Below are positions 26,101 to 38,571 of a stretch of 64,000 nucleotides of DNA, piece after piece. Each line of letters opens with the position of its first letter. Position 1 is the first letter of the stretch. Both the position numbers and the translations under genes were made by a program. The stretch is taken from the NCBI GenBank assembly GCA_963965975.1, contig OZ014420.1:6536001-6600000 (forward strand), read 5' to 3'. The notes beneath the pieces are model-generated. The model worked only from the letters and a program-made list of their open reading frames with translations, was not told where the DNA came from and made no database searches. Source of the DNA: Xestospongia bergquistia (Eukaryota; Porifera; Demospongiae; Haplosclerida; Petrosiidae).

Positions 26101-27291
26101 CTCCAGTATATCCACTGGAACAGATACAGTTGTAACCAGCTATACCATCGACACAAGTCCCATTATTATCACATGGATTAGGGTTACAATTGTTGATATT
26201 TACTGAACAATTTTCTCCAGTATATCCATTGGAACAGATACAGTTGTAACCAGCTATACCATCGACACAAGTGCCATTATTATCACATGGATTAGGGTTA
26301 CAGTCGTTGATATTTACTGAACAATTTTCTCCAGTATATCCATTGGAACAGATACAGTTGTAACCACCTATATCATCGACACAAGTCCCATTATTATCAC
26401 ATGGATTAGGGTTACAGTCGTTGATATTTACTGAACAATTTTCTCCTGTATATCCAGTACCACTGCAATTACATGTGTAATTGTCAGGGGCAGATAATAA
26501 TGTACATGATCCTCCATTTTGACAAGGCATATCTCGTAGACAGATATCAGTCAGATCACATCCATTACATGTAGCATTAACAACTTCACCAGGACCACAG
26601 GTATAGTTACAGACTATATAGTATAGGATCAATGTATTAGATATATACTAGTTTACTTACCACATGTATAGTTAGTATCAACATTAGCAATGTAGTTAGT
26701 TAGACATGATGTAGTACACATGTTATTAAGACCAAAGAATGGACAACAGACTACAGGATTATTTGATAGACATCTTCTTGATCCATAGTTACAAGCAGAA
26801 TTACAAGCTAATTAAAAGGAATATTTACAATCTATTTGAATATGTGTTATTAACTTACCTAAACAATGATTAGAATCAATACCAGGAACATTGGATATAC
26901 AATTAAAACAGTCAGTTCTTAGCATTGGATTTGAGGGAGGAGTATCAAAACCATCATTAGTTACTGCACTCCATGTACCACTTGAACACTCTAACTGAAA
27001 GTGTTCTGTTTGTGAAGATTGTCCACTCTTAGGAGTAAATGTAGCTATAATAGATACTCTACGATAAGTATCTCTAGTTGATCCTTGAGCAAGACAAGTA
27101 TATTGATATGATGATACAGTAGAATTATATGGTCCTCCTCCTGAGTCTGCATTAAGAAGTAGATCAATTAACTCCCTCTCTATATCAGCTACTGTAGGTA
27201 GAGGACAGTTACTTTGAGCAGTCACAAGTAATAGAGAATATGTTAGTAATAATAACATGAAAAAACAGATTGACATTGTAGTGCTGGTCAT
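11182..27291 (-). CDS. E3: giant secreted protein with 124 tandem EGF units
   Basis: Exons (minus): 27291-26859, 26807-26661, 26613-12199, 12141-12106, 12025-11925, 11874-11739, 11693-11565 and 11285-11182 (stop 11184-11182), about 5166 residues. Order: signal peptide; N-terminal module ending TDCFNC; Cys-rich module (VVCCPFFG); a divergent EGF; 124 EGF units of 38 residues; a CxxC-rich linker; and a Trp-rich helical tail with the C-x2-FYC-x3-EWR motif and several spaced tryptophans, ending KCQ. There is no membrane helix. Each unit starts NINDC, probably calcium-binding, and has CDNNGTC (O-fucose consensus), CVDGIAGYNC (Asp/Asn hydroxylation consensus) and NGT/NCS sequons. Introns are phase 1 except the one after exon 5 (phase 0). 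It is the closest paralog of E4. Unit number could be affected by assembly. Confidence 0.88.
11291..11545. repeat. GATG-type tetranucleotide/minisatellite in E3 last intron
   Basis: Imperfect tandem copies of a unit of about 24 bases built from gatggatgaatgg and gagagatgaa fill most of the intron 11286-11564. A similar but shorter tract fills the same intron of E4. Confidence 0.85.
12293..26428 (-). repeat. 124 x 114-bp coding minisatellite
   Basis: From 26428 to 12293 the sequence is an uninterrupted head-to-tail array of 114-bp units with no length changes (14,136 bp = 124 x 114). Only the last unit is strongly diverged. Differences are mostly single-base variants such as SNGYTG/SSGYTG and DNNG/NNNG. 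Marker variants show higher-order periods: ITGYNC codons at 19071 and 21237 (19 units apart), FDGIAG codons at 20675 and 22841 (19 units) and at 14747 and 15773 (9 units), and IVGYNC at 15191 and 16217 (9 units). Confidence 0.97.
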
Positions 27292-27618
27292 CTTGGCCTG
27301 GAAAAGAACAGGAAAGAGAAGACATCTTAAATGTAAAATTAAATTTAGCTTGTAGCATTTAATTACTAATATTATTATTGAATATATATAATTTTAGTTG
27401 ACTCTCACTTTATATTATAGATCCCTTGACTACAAATAAGCTTATTATATAAAAGTGTCCAACTGCAAAATGCACCGCCCCTTATTGCCACAATGATGAA
27501 TTTTATTTCAAAATATGAATTTTATTAATGTGTTATATTTAAAAAATTTATTAGTAGTATCATCTGATGTTCTAATATGTGTTCATATATATTGTATGTG
27601 TTTGTGTAGCATTGCGTT
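27292..27618. other. Gap between E3 start and E4 stop
   Basis: AT-rich, 327 bp. It must contain the E4 3' end and the E3 promoter. No distinct motif was recognised. Confidence 0.4.
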
Positions 27619-29445
27619 TTATTGACAGGTGTCTCCAAATTCAGTATCATATGTTGATAAGTCACTAGACCATTTATCAATATAATCATTAAAAGTAGAT
27701 ATAAGGTCATCTTGAGTAGGATCTGTAGCAAATGGATGAATGAAATATAGATGAATAAATGGATGAAAGGATAAATGAATGGACAGATGGTTGGATGGGT
27801 GATTGGACAAATGGATGGATGGGACAATGAACAGATGAATTATACCTGTTTCTAAATTGATATTACTAAAATTTTCTACAGTTATTGATGGATTTAATAT
27901 TTTAGCATGTTGCTGCCAAACTGTCTGATCATTGATGACATTTTGTATATTATTATACCACTCATCTATAATACCTTTATAACAAAGATAATAATAATAT
28001 CACTATAATATTATTAACTTACTATCAAATATTGGTTTCTGTGTGTCTGAAGGAAATGTAAGACCACGTTGTTTTGCTTCCTCCAACCAAATAACTCTAA
28101 ACTTTTCTTGTTCAATCAATGCAGCTCTCCATTGTTCTTCTTTGGACAAAGTGGGGTCCTAAAGTTATAATCCACTCCATTTGTATCTGTCTTCTTTTAT
28201 ACTTACCTGGGGCACTATCACAGGTAGGGACAGACCACATGTTGTTGCTTGCTGTCTCCAAACTTCTAACTGACAATAAAACTTACACATACTGGATTGA
28301 TAGTCTATAAAAGAAAAAATAATATTTTCATGTGACAAGTGAGTATTTGATATACCTGTACCAGGGCAATGAGTTGAACAATCATCTTTTTCTACAATAA
28401 AAAAATTATTTTCAAAAATGTCTAAATTATAACTTACCACAAATCGTAGCATTACTGAGATGATATCCATCATCACAGATATTACAATTTTTACCACCAT
28501 ATCCAATAGAGCAGTTACAGGTATAACTAGCTACTCCATCAACACAAGTGGCACCATTTTCACAAGGATTAGGGTTACAGTAGTTTACTGAACAATTTTC
28601 TCCAGTATATCCAGTACCACTACAATCACATGTATAATTATCAGGGGCAGATAATAATGTACATGATCCTCCATTTTGACAAGGCATATCTCGTAGACAG
28701 ATATCAGTCAGATCACATCCATTACATGTAGCATTAACAACTTCACCAGGACCACAGGTATAGTTACAGACTATATAGTATAGGATCAATGTATTAGATA
28801 TATACTAGTTTACTTACCACATGTAAAGTTAGTATCAACATTAGCAATGTAGTTAGTTGGACATGATGTAGTGCACATATTATCAAGACCAAAGAATGGA
28901 CAACAGACTACAGGACTATTTGATAGACATCTTCTTGATCCATAGTTACAAGCAGAATTACAAGCTAATTAAAAGGAATATTTACAATCTATTTGAATAT
29001 GTATTATTAACTTACCTAAACAATGATTAGAATCACCACCAAGACTTTCAGGTACACAATTAAAACAATCAGTTCTTAGCATTGGATTTGAGGGAGGAGT
29101 ACCAAAACCATCATTAGTTACTGCACTCCATGTACCACTTGGACACTCTAACTGAAAGTGTTCTGTTTGTGAAGGTTGTCCACTCTTAGGAGTAAATGTA
29201 GCTATAATAGATACTCTACGATAAGTATCTCTAGTTGATCCTTGAGCAAAACAAGTATACTGATATGATGATACAGTAGGATTATATGGTCCTCCTCCTG
29301 AGTCTGCATCAAGAAGTAGATCTGTCAAATTACTCTTTATATCATCTACTGTAGGTAGAGGACAGTTATTTTGAGCAGTTACAAGTAATGGAAAGTAAAA
29401 AAATAAAAAGGAAATCCACAGTTCCATCTTGCTCTCTACGCCCAC
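27619..29445 (-). CDS. E4: short secreted paralog of E3 with two EGF-like units
   Basis: Exons (minus): 29445-29016, 28964-28818, 28770-28438, 28391-28356, 28304-28207, 28158-28023, 27974-27846 and 27722-27619, about 470 residues. Exon sizes mirror E3 (147, 36, 136, 129 and 104 nt are identical). The N-terminal module, Cys-rich module and start of the EGF exon are nearly identical to E3. However, only one EGF ([12 protein letters not shown]) follows the divergent first EGF before the linker, against 124 in E3. The Trp-rich tail has [11 protein letters not shown] and W-R-A-A-L, and ends TCQ. An internal ATG at 29427 gives a more typical signal peptide and may be the true start. Secreted, function unknown. 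Confidence 0.88.
27725..27835. repeat. GATG-type repeat in E4 last intron
   Basis: Imperfect gatgaatgg/gatggatgg tract filling most of the intron between E4 exons 7 and 8, equivalent to the tract in E3. Confidence 0.75.
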
Positions 29446-29565
29446 CTATTCGAGATACGCCCTCTGAAAAACAATCAATGAATTCACTTAACAATTAAAA
29501 TTTTAATATTGATTATAATCATAAAATTAATAATAATTATTATTAAAAACAAAATATTAGTTATA

Positions 29566-32500
29566 TTATTGACATTGATCCCCAAAGTTATCATCAAATG
29601 ACGAAAAATCTTTAGACCATTTGTAGATGTAACTCTGAAATGTGGCAGATGTATTCTCTTCTACAACAAAGAAATAGTAAGTTAATAGAGAAACTAGTGT
29701 TCTTTATACTTACTTAATTTATTATACAAATTACTAAAATCTTGAAATGAAATTGATGAATCAAGTTTTTTAACATAATTCTGCCATGCTATATGATCTT
29801 TGAGTGCATTTTTAACATCTTTTTTCCATTGACGCATAAGACCTGTGTAATTAAAGTAATTGAAAGAAAGATCACAGAATAATTAGAAATTCATTTGAAT
29901 TATCTCTACATAATAATTAAATTTAAACTCTGATTAATGCTTACTATTTGTAGTACCAGTCTGTTCACGACTTGTGGATAATTTCCCTTTAACTTGTTTC
30001 ATCCAAATAGCTAACAATTTCTTTCGCTCAGTTAGAGCTGCTCTCCACTGGGCTTCATCAGACAGACTGAGATCCTATTTAATTATTAAAAGAACTAATC
30101 ACAATTATAGTATTATTATATCCATGCCTGAGGCTTTATATTAGGTAGAGACACTCCACAATCAATTGTTCTCTGTCTCCATTGAGTCAATTGACAATAG
30201 AATAGACACATATTGAACTGAAACCCCACTTCAATAAAATAATTAAAAAATATTCCATTTTAAAATAACTAACCTTTACCATCACATGCACCTATACAGC
30301 TGCCTTCTGATGATGGAATTAAACTTAAAATTCTTTGTCTCTTTAATTGACTTACCACAAGTTCCAATGTTGTTAAGAACATATCCATTATCACATACAT
30401 TACATTTACCAATATCACTAGAACATGTCTGACAGTTTGGTAGCAAGCACTGGCTACAATCTGAATTTGACCAAGACCCACTACAAACACAGATGTAAGA
30501 GTTAACACCATCAACACAAGTGCCACCATTTTGACAAGGATTAGGATCACAATCATCAATGTTTACCGTACAATGAGTTCCGGTATATCCATTAGAGCAA
30601 ATACAGCTGTAACTGTTTACTCCATCAATGCATTTACCACCATTTTGACAAGGATTAGGATCACAATCATCAATGTTTACCGTACAATGAGTTCCAGTAT
30701 ATCCATTAGAGCAAATACAGCTGTAACTGTTTACTCCATCAATGCATTTACCACCATTTTGACAAGGATTAGGATCACAATCATCAATGTTTACCGTACA
30801 ATGAGTTCCGGTATATCCATTAGAGCAAATACAGCTGTAACTGTTTACTCCATCAATGCATTTACCACCATTTTGACAAGGATTAGGATCACAATCATTG
30901 ATATCAAATTGACAATATTTTCCAGTGTATCCTATGGAACATTTACATGTATAGCCATCAATACCATCAATACAAACACCATTTTGGCAATTATGTTGTA
31001 AGCAATCATCAATGTTACTTTCACAGAATGTTCCACTGAATCCATTATCACAAATACAATAGCTACAGTTAGTATTATTTGAAAATCCATTGACACAGGT
31101 AAGATTACATTCTATATAGGTGAGAAATAAGACATAAGTTAAGAGTTATAAAAATTTAAACTAACTGTCACATTGATCTCCTATCCAATAAGGTACGCAC
31201 TGACAGTCATAGTTACTGTTAGGCTCTTTGTTTACTCCACACTGTTCTGTGCATTGGTTGTTGTCATAGAAACTGCAGCAGTCTGTACTATCAAAATAGT
31301 TTCCAATGCATAATGAATTGGCGTCTTCTTTAATGCATTTATCTGGACATTCTAGCAAAAGTTAAATGCTATGTATTGAATTATGTGAACCATATTGTTT
31401 ATTAATGTTCTGTAAATGTACATTGTGTTAACCAAATATTCTTCAGAATATATCAATAACTCATATTAAAGTATTTGGTTGTTAGTGGCTTTATTATATG
31501 GAGCACTAAATATTTATTATATATATATATTAACTTTTCAAACAAATAGTGTTTATTTTAACCCTAATCAAGTGTATATCTAATCTTCAAGTAACCAAGT
31601 TCAAGGTTATTAGAAACATGTACAAGAAACCTTATGAAACCTTAAACAAGCTAATTACAATTATACAACATTAATCAGATATTACAAACACTAGTTTGTA
31701 TTAATATAGAAATTAAATTAAATTTTAAAAAATAACAACTACTTCTATCTTCTATTAGACAATGTTATACCACAGAAATACAACACAACAATACAACTCA
31801 TATGATCTATGTAAGCTGCTTGTACTCTCTAACCTCAGATACAAAACTTCAAAGCACACAAGCATTGTTATGATATGAGAAGCAATGTAGTTTACTTGGT
31901 TGCTAGACAACTAATTGTATTATTGACCAACTATTTGAGTAATTTTTGTTTGGCAAACTATCTGAATAATTTTGTTTGCCAGGACTTTTATGGATGATTA
32001 CATGGTTACCAGACAGTTAAGTCACAGAGTAGATAGGATTACTATGGTAACTAAATATTGTAAAGTTTCAAGCATGAATGCACAATATTAATTATTGATA
32101 TTTAGCTCCCTTTGAAGTCGAGCAGTATTTTCAATAATATATGTATTCAAAACCTTTGAGATCACCTTACCTATGCAGTGATGGATCGGATCACCTGCTA
32201 TAGGCACGCCTACAGCCGGAGCTTCAAATCCTTGACAGAATGAACAATTTGTTCTTGTGTTATTTGCAGATCTTCCAAGAGTACTAAATGTAAGCTGAAA
32301 TGCTTCATCAAATGGCTGCAGTTTCCATCCCTCAAACTGTAGACAATAAAGATCAAGATATGCTGTTTGATTCTCTCCAGGTTTGTCAGAAGCAATAAAC
32401 ACAACAGTGACAGTTGAAAACTTCCATCGTTCTCTTTCATCACTAGCTGCAAGACAATTAATGTAGAACTCATGTACTTCAAAGGTTATATTAATATTAT

Positions 32501-32642
32501 TAACATAACCATCTTTTATAATATTAAAGGTGATAACATCAGAGATGGTCGGTGCTTGACACTGTGCTCTAACAGCAATGTTTGGATTTGTCAGGAGAAG
32601 AGATACAATAATTACAAAGATAGCAGCCACAAAGTTCATCAT
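29566..32642 (-). CDS. E5: secreted EGF protein with Trp-rich tail
   Basis: Exons (minus): 32642-32171, 31351-31166, 31111-30356, 30306-30274, 30228-30128, 30074-29945, 29842-29714 and 29660-29566, about 633 residues. It has a signal peptide and an N-terminal module ending TNCSFC. The Cys-rich module has [11 protein letters not shown], the closest match to E2 in that module. About seven EGF domains follow, including three practically identical 114-bp units coding [11 protein letters not shown] (about 30550-30890). Then come a CxxC linker and the tail with [11 protein letters not shown] and spaced tryptophans, ending QCQ. The donor after exon 5 is GC rather than GT (gcatgg at 30127). All other introns are phase 1 GT-AG. 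No membrane helix was seen. Confidence 0.85.
30545..30890 (-). repeat. Three near-identical 114-bp EGF units in E5
   Basis: Three consecutive units differ by essentially one base (ccggtatatcc/ccagtatatcc). The unit length equals that of the E3 array. Confidence 0.9.
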
Positions 32643-32926
32643 CTTTTACTACATTATAAAAATATAATTGAACTGATTGTACACCACACTAACTATTGAA
32701 GTAGTAACTTACCTAGCAACAGCCAATTGTATGAAATAGTAAATATAACACAAGGCAATCTGGAGGAGTGTTTTATAGTCATTGTTTTGGAGGTGTGTTT
32801 TCATTATAAAATTGATTATTAATTATTAATTGTTAAAGTTATTAAGAAAATTGTTTCATCAGCCAAAATAACAAGTCATTAAATTGAGAAACAAAGGAGT
32901 TAAAAAAAGAAAACAGGTGGGTTAGT

Positions 32927-35586
32927 TTATTTATCTGGACATTGAGAGGGAACAGCTTCATCAGCAAATCGATTAAATAGACTGTTCCAATAGTTAATGT
33001 ATGTCTTGTAAAGATCTTCTGGATTTCCATTAGCTATGAAATAAATAAATAAATTTATTAGATAGTAAGTAATTAAATTAGATAAAGAAACACATAATAG
33101 ACTAGATAAGTGATTGTAAGTGCGATAAATAGTGGAACAAAAAGTCAATATATTTCACTACTAAACAGTAAACTTTTAATATATAAAAATTAATGGTAAA
33201 ACAATAACTTTTTTTGTTACATGATATACCTCATGTGATAACTTTTAAATTAGTTATGTTTGACTCTGTTTCCATAGCAACAAAGTGTTCCTATCTACAG
33301 TATTATGTATGTACATATAATTAATCTCCATTATCTTAATGATATGTCATTGCCTTATTTAGAAATACAGTTAGACAGTTTATTAGACATTATAATGATA
33401 ACTAGTACATACCAGTGTCCAAATTAGGTACAGGTGACAAAGTAATACCCAGTTCTGATTTATAATACTTGATCCAGGTATCGAGACTTTCCAACGCTTG
33501 TTCTAAACTCTTTCTCCATCGTTGCACAAGTCTTTGAAAATCTATTTTTAAGAAAGTACAAGGTTATAATACACATTACCATGTATGTATACATGATATG
33601 TACATGTACATGATATATACAGACACATATCATGTACATGTACATGTATGTGCTTTACATAACCAGCACCCAAAACCTTTTATAGTATGTGATGAGTGAA
33701 ACATTAGCCAGACAGTATTGTTTAAGGTTGGGTGACTTGTTTGATAACCAAACTCATTCAATCACAAATGGGATTTATCGGTGATACCATCCAAATGCCT
33801 ACCCACGTACTAACCCCTCCTATATATATGCATTATATTTATTTTTGTATTGGGGTGTGTGTACAAAACTATATATGACATTAACAAGTGCTATCATACT
33901 GTTTTGATGTTTCTCTGTAGTTGCTTCTTCAACAGGAGTTAATCCACTAATTGATGCTGATGCTCTTTTCTTCCATTGTTTTTGAAGTTTCTTATAACAA
34001 TCGTATCGTTTTCTGAAACTCTTGTATGGAGTATATGTATGCATTTTGATATTACATTTATCAGGTATAAAACCACACTGGCGAGATAAAATTTTCCACT
34101 GACATAAATACTGATCTATTAAAGAATACAAAGATGTATTGATAAGAATGGTTTGTTGTTAAAAGGTAAATGACTTAAGCGACACTCAATAAGACTGTCT
34201 ATATATTTAACCCTTGTTGAAATATAGCCTATCTTATTTAAGGTCATATGATGCATACAGTTAAGTGGATAAATAAATCCCATTTGATAACAGTCAACAA
34301 ATTATAAGTGAAGTATCCATGACCACTTTATCAATTACTATAATTATTTAAGTCTTTAGATGTCTCTTTAAACACAACACTATCTACCCCCTCATACTGA
34401 CACACCCAAACTTGGCTATCATCTAACAAAGCTAACAGCTCTTACATGGCAATTTTAAATTAAGTTCCAATGAACTAAGGTTAGCCAAGTAACACTATAA
34501 ACTTGGCTAGCAAATAAGTGGGTGTTAAAAGAGTTAGAGCATTTCATAGACTTCCAAGCAAGTGTTTGAATTCTTCTTGTGGTAAACCAAGTATGCTATA
34601 GCTTACATTCCAGTCTAGAGAAGCTATTTGGGAAGCTATTAGTGTGTAGGTGGTAGCTCTCACTGATGTAAAAGTGTTATCTTAATTACTATAGTTTATA
34701 TAAGACACACCTTACCTAAAACTAGATAATCGAAACAATATAATATTATAATGAGATAATAATATATAATAATGCTTATCAATTGATTTAGAATTAAAAT
34801 GCAATTATAAATTAACATTAACTCGATTACTAAACTAATACAGTTTTGGGATAGGAAAGAGACTAATTACTTAATTATATTTACACTTTATGAATATTGT
34901 TTTGTTAAATTGTGTTATTTAATAGACTGTGGTTTGTAGTGTACACACCTATAACTTATATCACCCACCCTATACATATACCAGGAATATTATGTAATGT
35001 AGTATACAAAGTCAGAGTAACTAGAGTAACTATTATATTACCTGGATCATTAACACATAGTAAATCAATGTCTTTGACTATAATAAGAAAAAATAATGTT
35101 TTATTTCTATGTTCATAATCCATCCATCCATCCATCCAACCATCCATCCATTCATCCATTCATCCATCCATCCATCCATCCATCCATCCATTCATCCATC
35201 CATTCATCCATCTATCCATCCATCCATCCATCCATCCATCCATATCACAAAGTATTTTATATCTTACCGCAGCCTTTATTTACACCAGGTTTATAACCTG
35301 ACTTGCAGACATTACACACTCCACTAGTCATACTACAATTAACACAATTGTCAATAACACAATTATTGCACAGAGAACCAGAAAAGTTCGGAATACATGT
35401 ACATGTAAAACTGGCAATTCCATCATTACATCTCCCTCCATTTTGACAAGGATTAGGATCACAATCATTAATATTAGTATTACAATCATCTCCTGTATAA
35501 CCTGTGTTACATTGACATGTAAGACTCCCATTTCCAAAGTCTATACAATCTCCGTTAACACATGTCACAGTGTCACAAATGGAAAC

Positions 35587-35647
<61 letters not shown>

Positions 35648-36213
35648 GGAGGGAGAAGGATGGAATAGAATTAAAATATAAGGGAGACAACTTACCACAT
35701 GTTCCATTTCTTATAACAAATGGATTATCACATTCGTTGCAGATGCCTAGCGTTGTGGAACAGTTCTTACAGTTCTTTAAATCACATGTGTCACAGGTTC
35801 TTCCAGAATAGTTATCAAAACAATCACAAGTGAAGTTGTTAACACCATCAATGCAGACACCATTTTGACAGGGATTAGGTAGGCAATCGTTAATCTTTGT
35901 ATCACAAAAGATTCCAGTAAAATCAGGATCACATTGACATGTGAAGTTGTTTATTCCATCAATACAAGTGCCATTATTGCAGTTTACAGAGACACAATCA
36001 TTAATTTTATTATCACACAGAGTACCATTATAGTCAGGAAAACATCTACATTGAAAGCCATTTATTTGATCTATACATTGACCGTTCACACAAGGATTAT
36101 TTGCACATTCATTAATATCTACTTCACATTCATTGCCCGTGTATCCAGGAGCACAGTCACAGAAACAATAATCATTATTTAATGTGCCTCCACTTTGACA
36201 AGATATGCTACAT

Positions 36214-36255
<42 letters not shown>

Positions 36256-37584
36256 GAGCATTACATTAATTATCCATTGTTATTTAGTCTAAGATATCTA
36301 TTAAAAGGATGGGAGGTCCCCTCTTCAAAGAAGACAAAAGTAAGGTACTTTAATTGTATATTAAGTGCAACACTAAAAGCCTGCATTCTTGTTTTCATGT
36401 ATCGTAATGTTTAGTCTACTTGACTATCTGAGGGTGGATGTTGTAATAAATAGAAATATTACCGAGTGTGAGTGTGATTTGTGTGAGAAGCATATATTCA
36501 CACAGACAGTATCATCTATACTAAGTGTGTACGTTAACATAATATAAGGGAATTATTTAATATATCTAATATAGGATATTTGTACATTTTCTTTATAAAA
36601 TTTAGGCAAGGTAACACTGTTAGCACTGTTTTAAACAACATCACTAAGTTGCTGATAGTAGGCAATATGTTATCCATGAAATTCTAACCTGAGCAGTCTG
36701 ATCCAGTGAAACTGTTATTGCAAATACAGCTAAAGTTGGTTGCTAGGGTGGCAATTCTTCGGTCACCACATTCATTAGTACATATGCTGTCCTGGTAGAA
36801 GTTACAACAAACGTCGTCTGTGAGCCCTTGACAAAGACTTAAGCCTTCATCAAAACAAGTTGGATCACATACTAGAGAAAGGGAAGGAAAACATCTTTAA
36901 TTATTTACAAGTGAATACAATAAGAAACTATGCACAATTTGTACTTTATAATTATATTATTAATAAGAAAATACCTTTGAAGGGCGTATAAAATAATTAA
37001 TAACACAATAAATTAATATAAAAATGTTGATATACATTAACGATGTGGTTATTAAATTATATAATTAAACACATCAGTAGTTGTTCTTGTTATAACTCAC
37101 CAAAGCAATGGGTTATATTATCAAAATTTGCCATAGCAATAGGTGGTACAGAATCCTCTATACCACAGCTACCACAATCAGTTCTGGGGCTGATGAGATT
37201 TAAAGGTGCATTAGCATCAATAGTAAGGCTCCGAACATTGGAAAGTGGATTAGTAATCCATTGATTGGTAGACACTTCACATGAGATTTCATAATAGGCC
37301 TTACAACCAGCATCAGTTGTACAGGCACTGTCTTGGAAGGTCACATTAGTCTTAAATACGACAATAACCGTCGCATGTCGAAAACGATTCCGCATCGTTC
37401 CCACAGAAAAACAAGAGAAAGTGAAGTTGAGCAAAGTAACTTGTATATTTTGACCACTAATAGCAACAACTATAGAATCCAGAGCAGTCGAAATGTCTGT
37501 TTCTGTGGGTTTGACGCAGTTCTGGGCCTCAGCCATAACTGATAACAAAGTTACACAAATCAGAAGCAGCGGAAAAGACGCCAT
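32927..37584 (-). CDS. E6: secreted EGF protein with divergent Trp-rich tail
   Basis: Exons (minus): 37584-37101, 36871-36689, 36214-35696, 35585-35268, 35077-35042, 34115-33900, 33541-33413 and 33033-32927 (stop 32929-32927), about 663 residues. Order: signal peptide, N-terminal module ending RTDCGSC, and Cys-rich module ([11 protein letters not shown]). EGF domains are split over two exons, each ending in its own NC-x2-C linker, as if two EGF/linker blocks had been joined. A 36-nt exon follows, then the tail. The tail exon 34115-33900 replaces two exons of E3-E5, so one intron has been lost or never gained. The tail has [27 protein letters not shown] and YINYWNSLF, giving the same Trp spacing with low identity. 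Introns are phase 1. Confidence 0.82.
35119..35243. repeat. (CATC)n tetranucleotide repeat in E6 intron
   Basis: A nearly pure catc/cattcatc tract lies 23 bp from the exon boundary at 35268. Confidence 0.95.
35587..35645. repeat. (GA)n repeat abutting an E6 splice acceptor
   Basis: A pure GA dinucleotide run of about 58 bp. On the coding strand it is a CT run leading directly into the acceptor at 35586, so it serves as the polypyrimidine tract. A similar run at 36215-36252 precedes the acceptor at 36215. Confidence 0.95.
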
Positions 37585-38571
37585 TCTCTCTTCAAGTTAG
37601 TGAGTGATCTTATTAAAAAAAACGACCAGCCAAGACTTTTTATCAACTTCATCGCCTACGCAAATGGGCATGGCTGGCTTATCAAAGCAGACTGCATGTC
37701 TGAAAGTGCTTTGTTAACAACCGCCACACCTTTAGCCTATCTCTTCAATAAATTAAAAAATACTCAAAGATCGTAAGAAACATTATCTATGACTTAATTG
37801 TGTTGTAGTTATAATTTTATATTATTTTATTAAAATAATATTAATAATCGAAGCCTACTCATTCAGTATGGAATACTACATTTTTGTCGGCTGTTTCGTC
37901 TACTCTAGTCTTCTGTGTAGATTAATTCTACAAGTACAACATCATTGTTTTACAGACTTAGTATGCAAACATTCTATCTTTCAATACATTTTTATGTCTA
38001 CAGCCATTCACAGTGTATAAACAAAATGATCATTTATAAATGATTACATGTATATAACACATGTGATGAGGTCATAATTGTTATTTAGTTCACAAAAACA
38101 TATCAAATTTGTATCTATGGCTACAGGACCATGTCATGATGACATTATAGTTTATGAAAAATTGAAACTTTTCTCCAATTGAATTATATTACATTGTAGA
38201 TAGTCATAGAATATAACATTCTATTCTAAATATTTGATTATAAACAGGAGCATATCTATTATGACTGGTAAATAACATGATTAGTCTTTGTTTTCCAATA
38301 ACTAAAAAGTACCTTGTGAACCACCAGCCAAATAGCAGTAAACATTACAACAAGAGGTATGCAAGACTGTATTATACATCTCATGGAAGTGGACATGTCC
38401 GTTGGCATTGCAACTAATCTGACATAAGGTAATATGTATGTAATGTTGTTGGTATCACATAACTCAAAGTTGTTGATTATTATTATTTTTGAATGGCAGA
38501 AATTTCACAAAAGTAAAGTAGAAAACATGATTAAAAAACAATTTTTTTAGTTCTTGTGATTTTAAGTCATT
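37585..38571. other. Intergenic gap E7-E6
   Basis: 987 bp of AT-rich sequence between the E7 stop and the E6 start. No gene, tRNA or notable repeat was recognised. Confidence 0.4.

Noticed and set aside
12293-26428. Regular 114-bp array containing ttagggtta resembling telomeric or CRISPR-type repeats
   Set aside because: The ttaggg word is the antisense of Asn-Pro-Asn-Pro codons in each EGF unit. The units are in frame without spacers, so neither telomere nor CRISPR.
26632-26632. Start codon at 26632 as the true E3 N-terminus
   Set aside because: That ATG lies in the intron before exon 3. A signal peptide and two upstream exons in phase, as in E4, show the gene starts at 27291.
34115-34131. 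Met start at 34131 as an independent small gene (33820-34131)
   Set aside because: The sequence aligns with the tail module of E3-E5, has an acceptor at 34116 and phase 1 joins on both sides, so it is an internal E6 exon.
35096-35327. Open frames rich in His-Pro-Ser-Ile
   Set aside because: These are translations of the CATC microsatellite in an intron.
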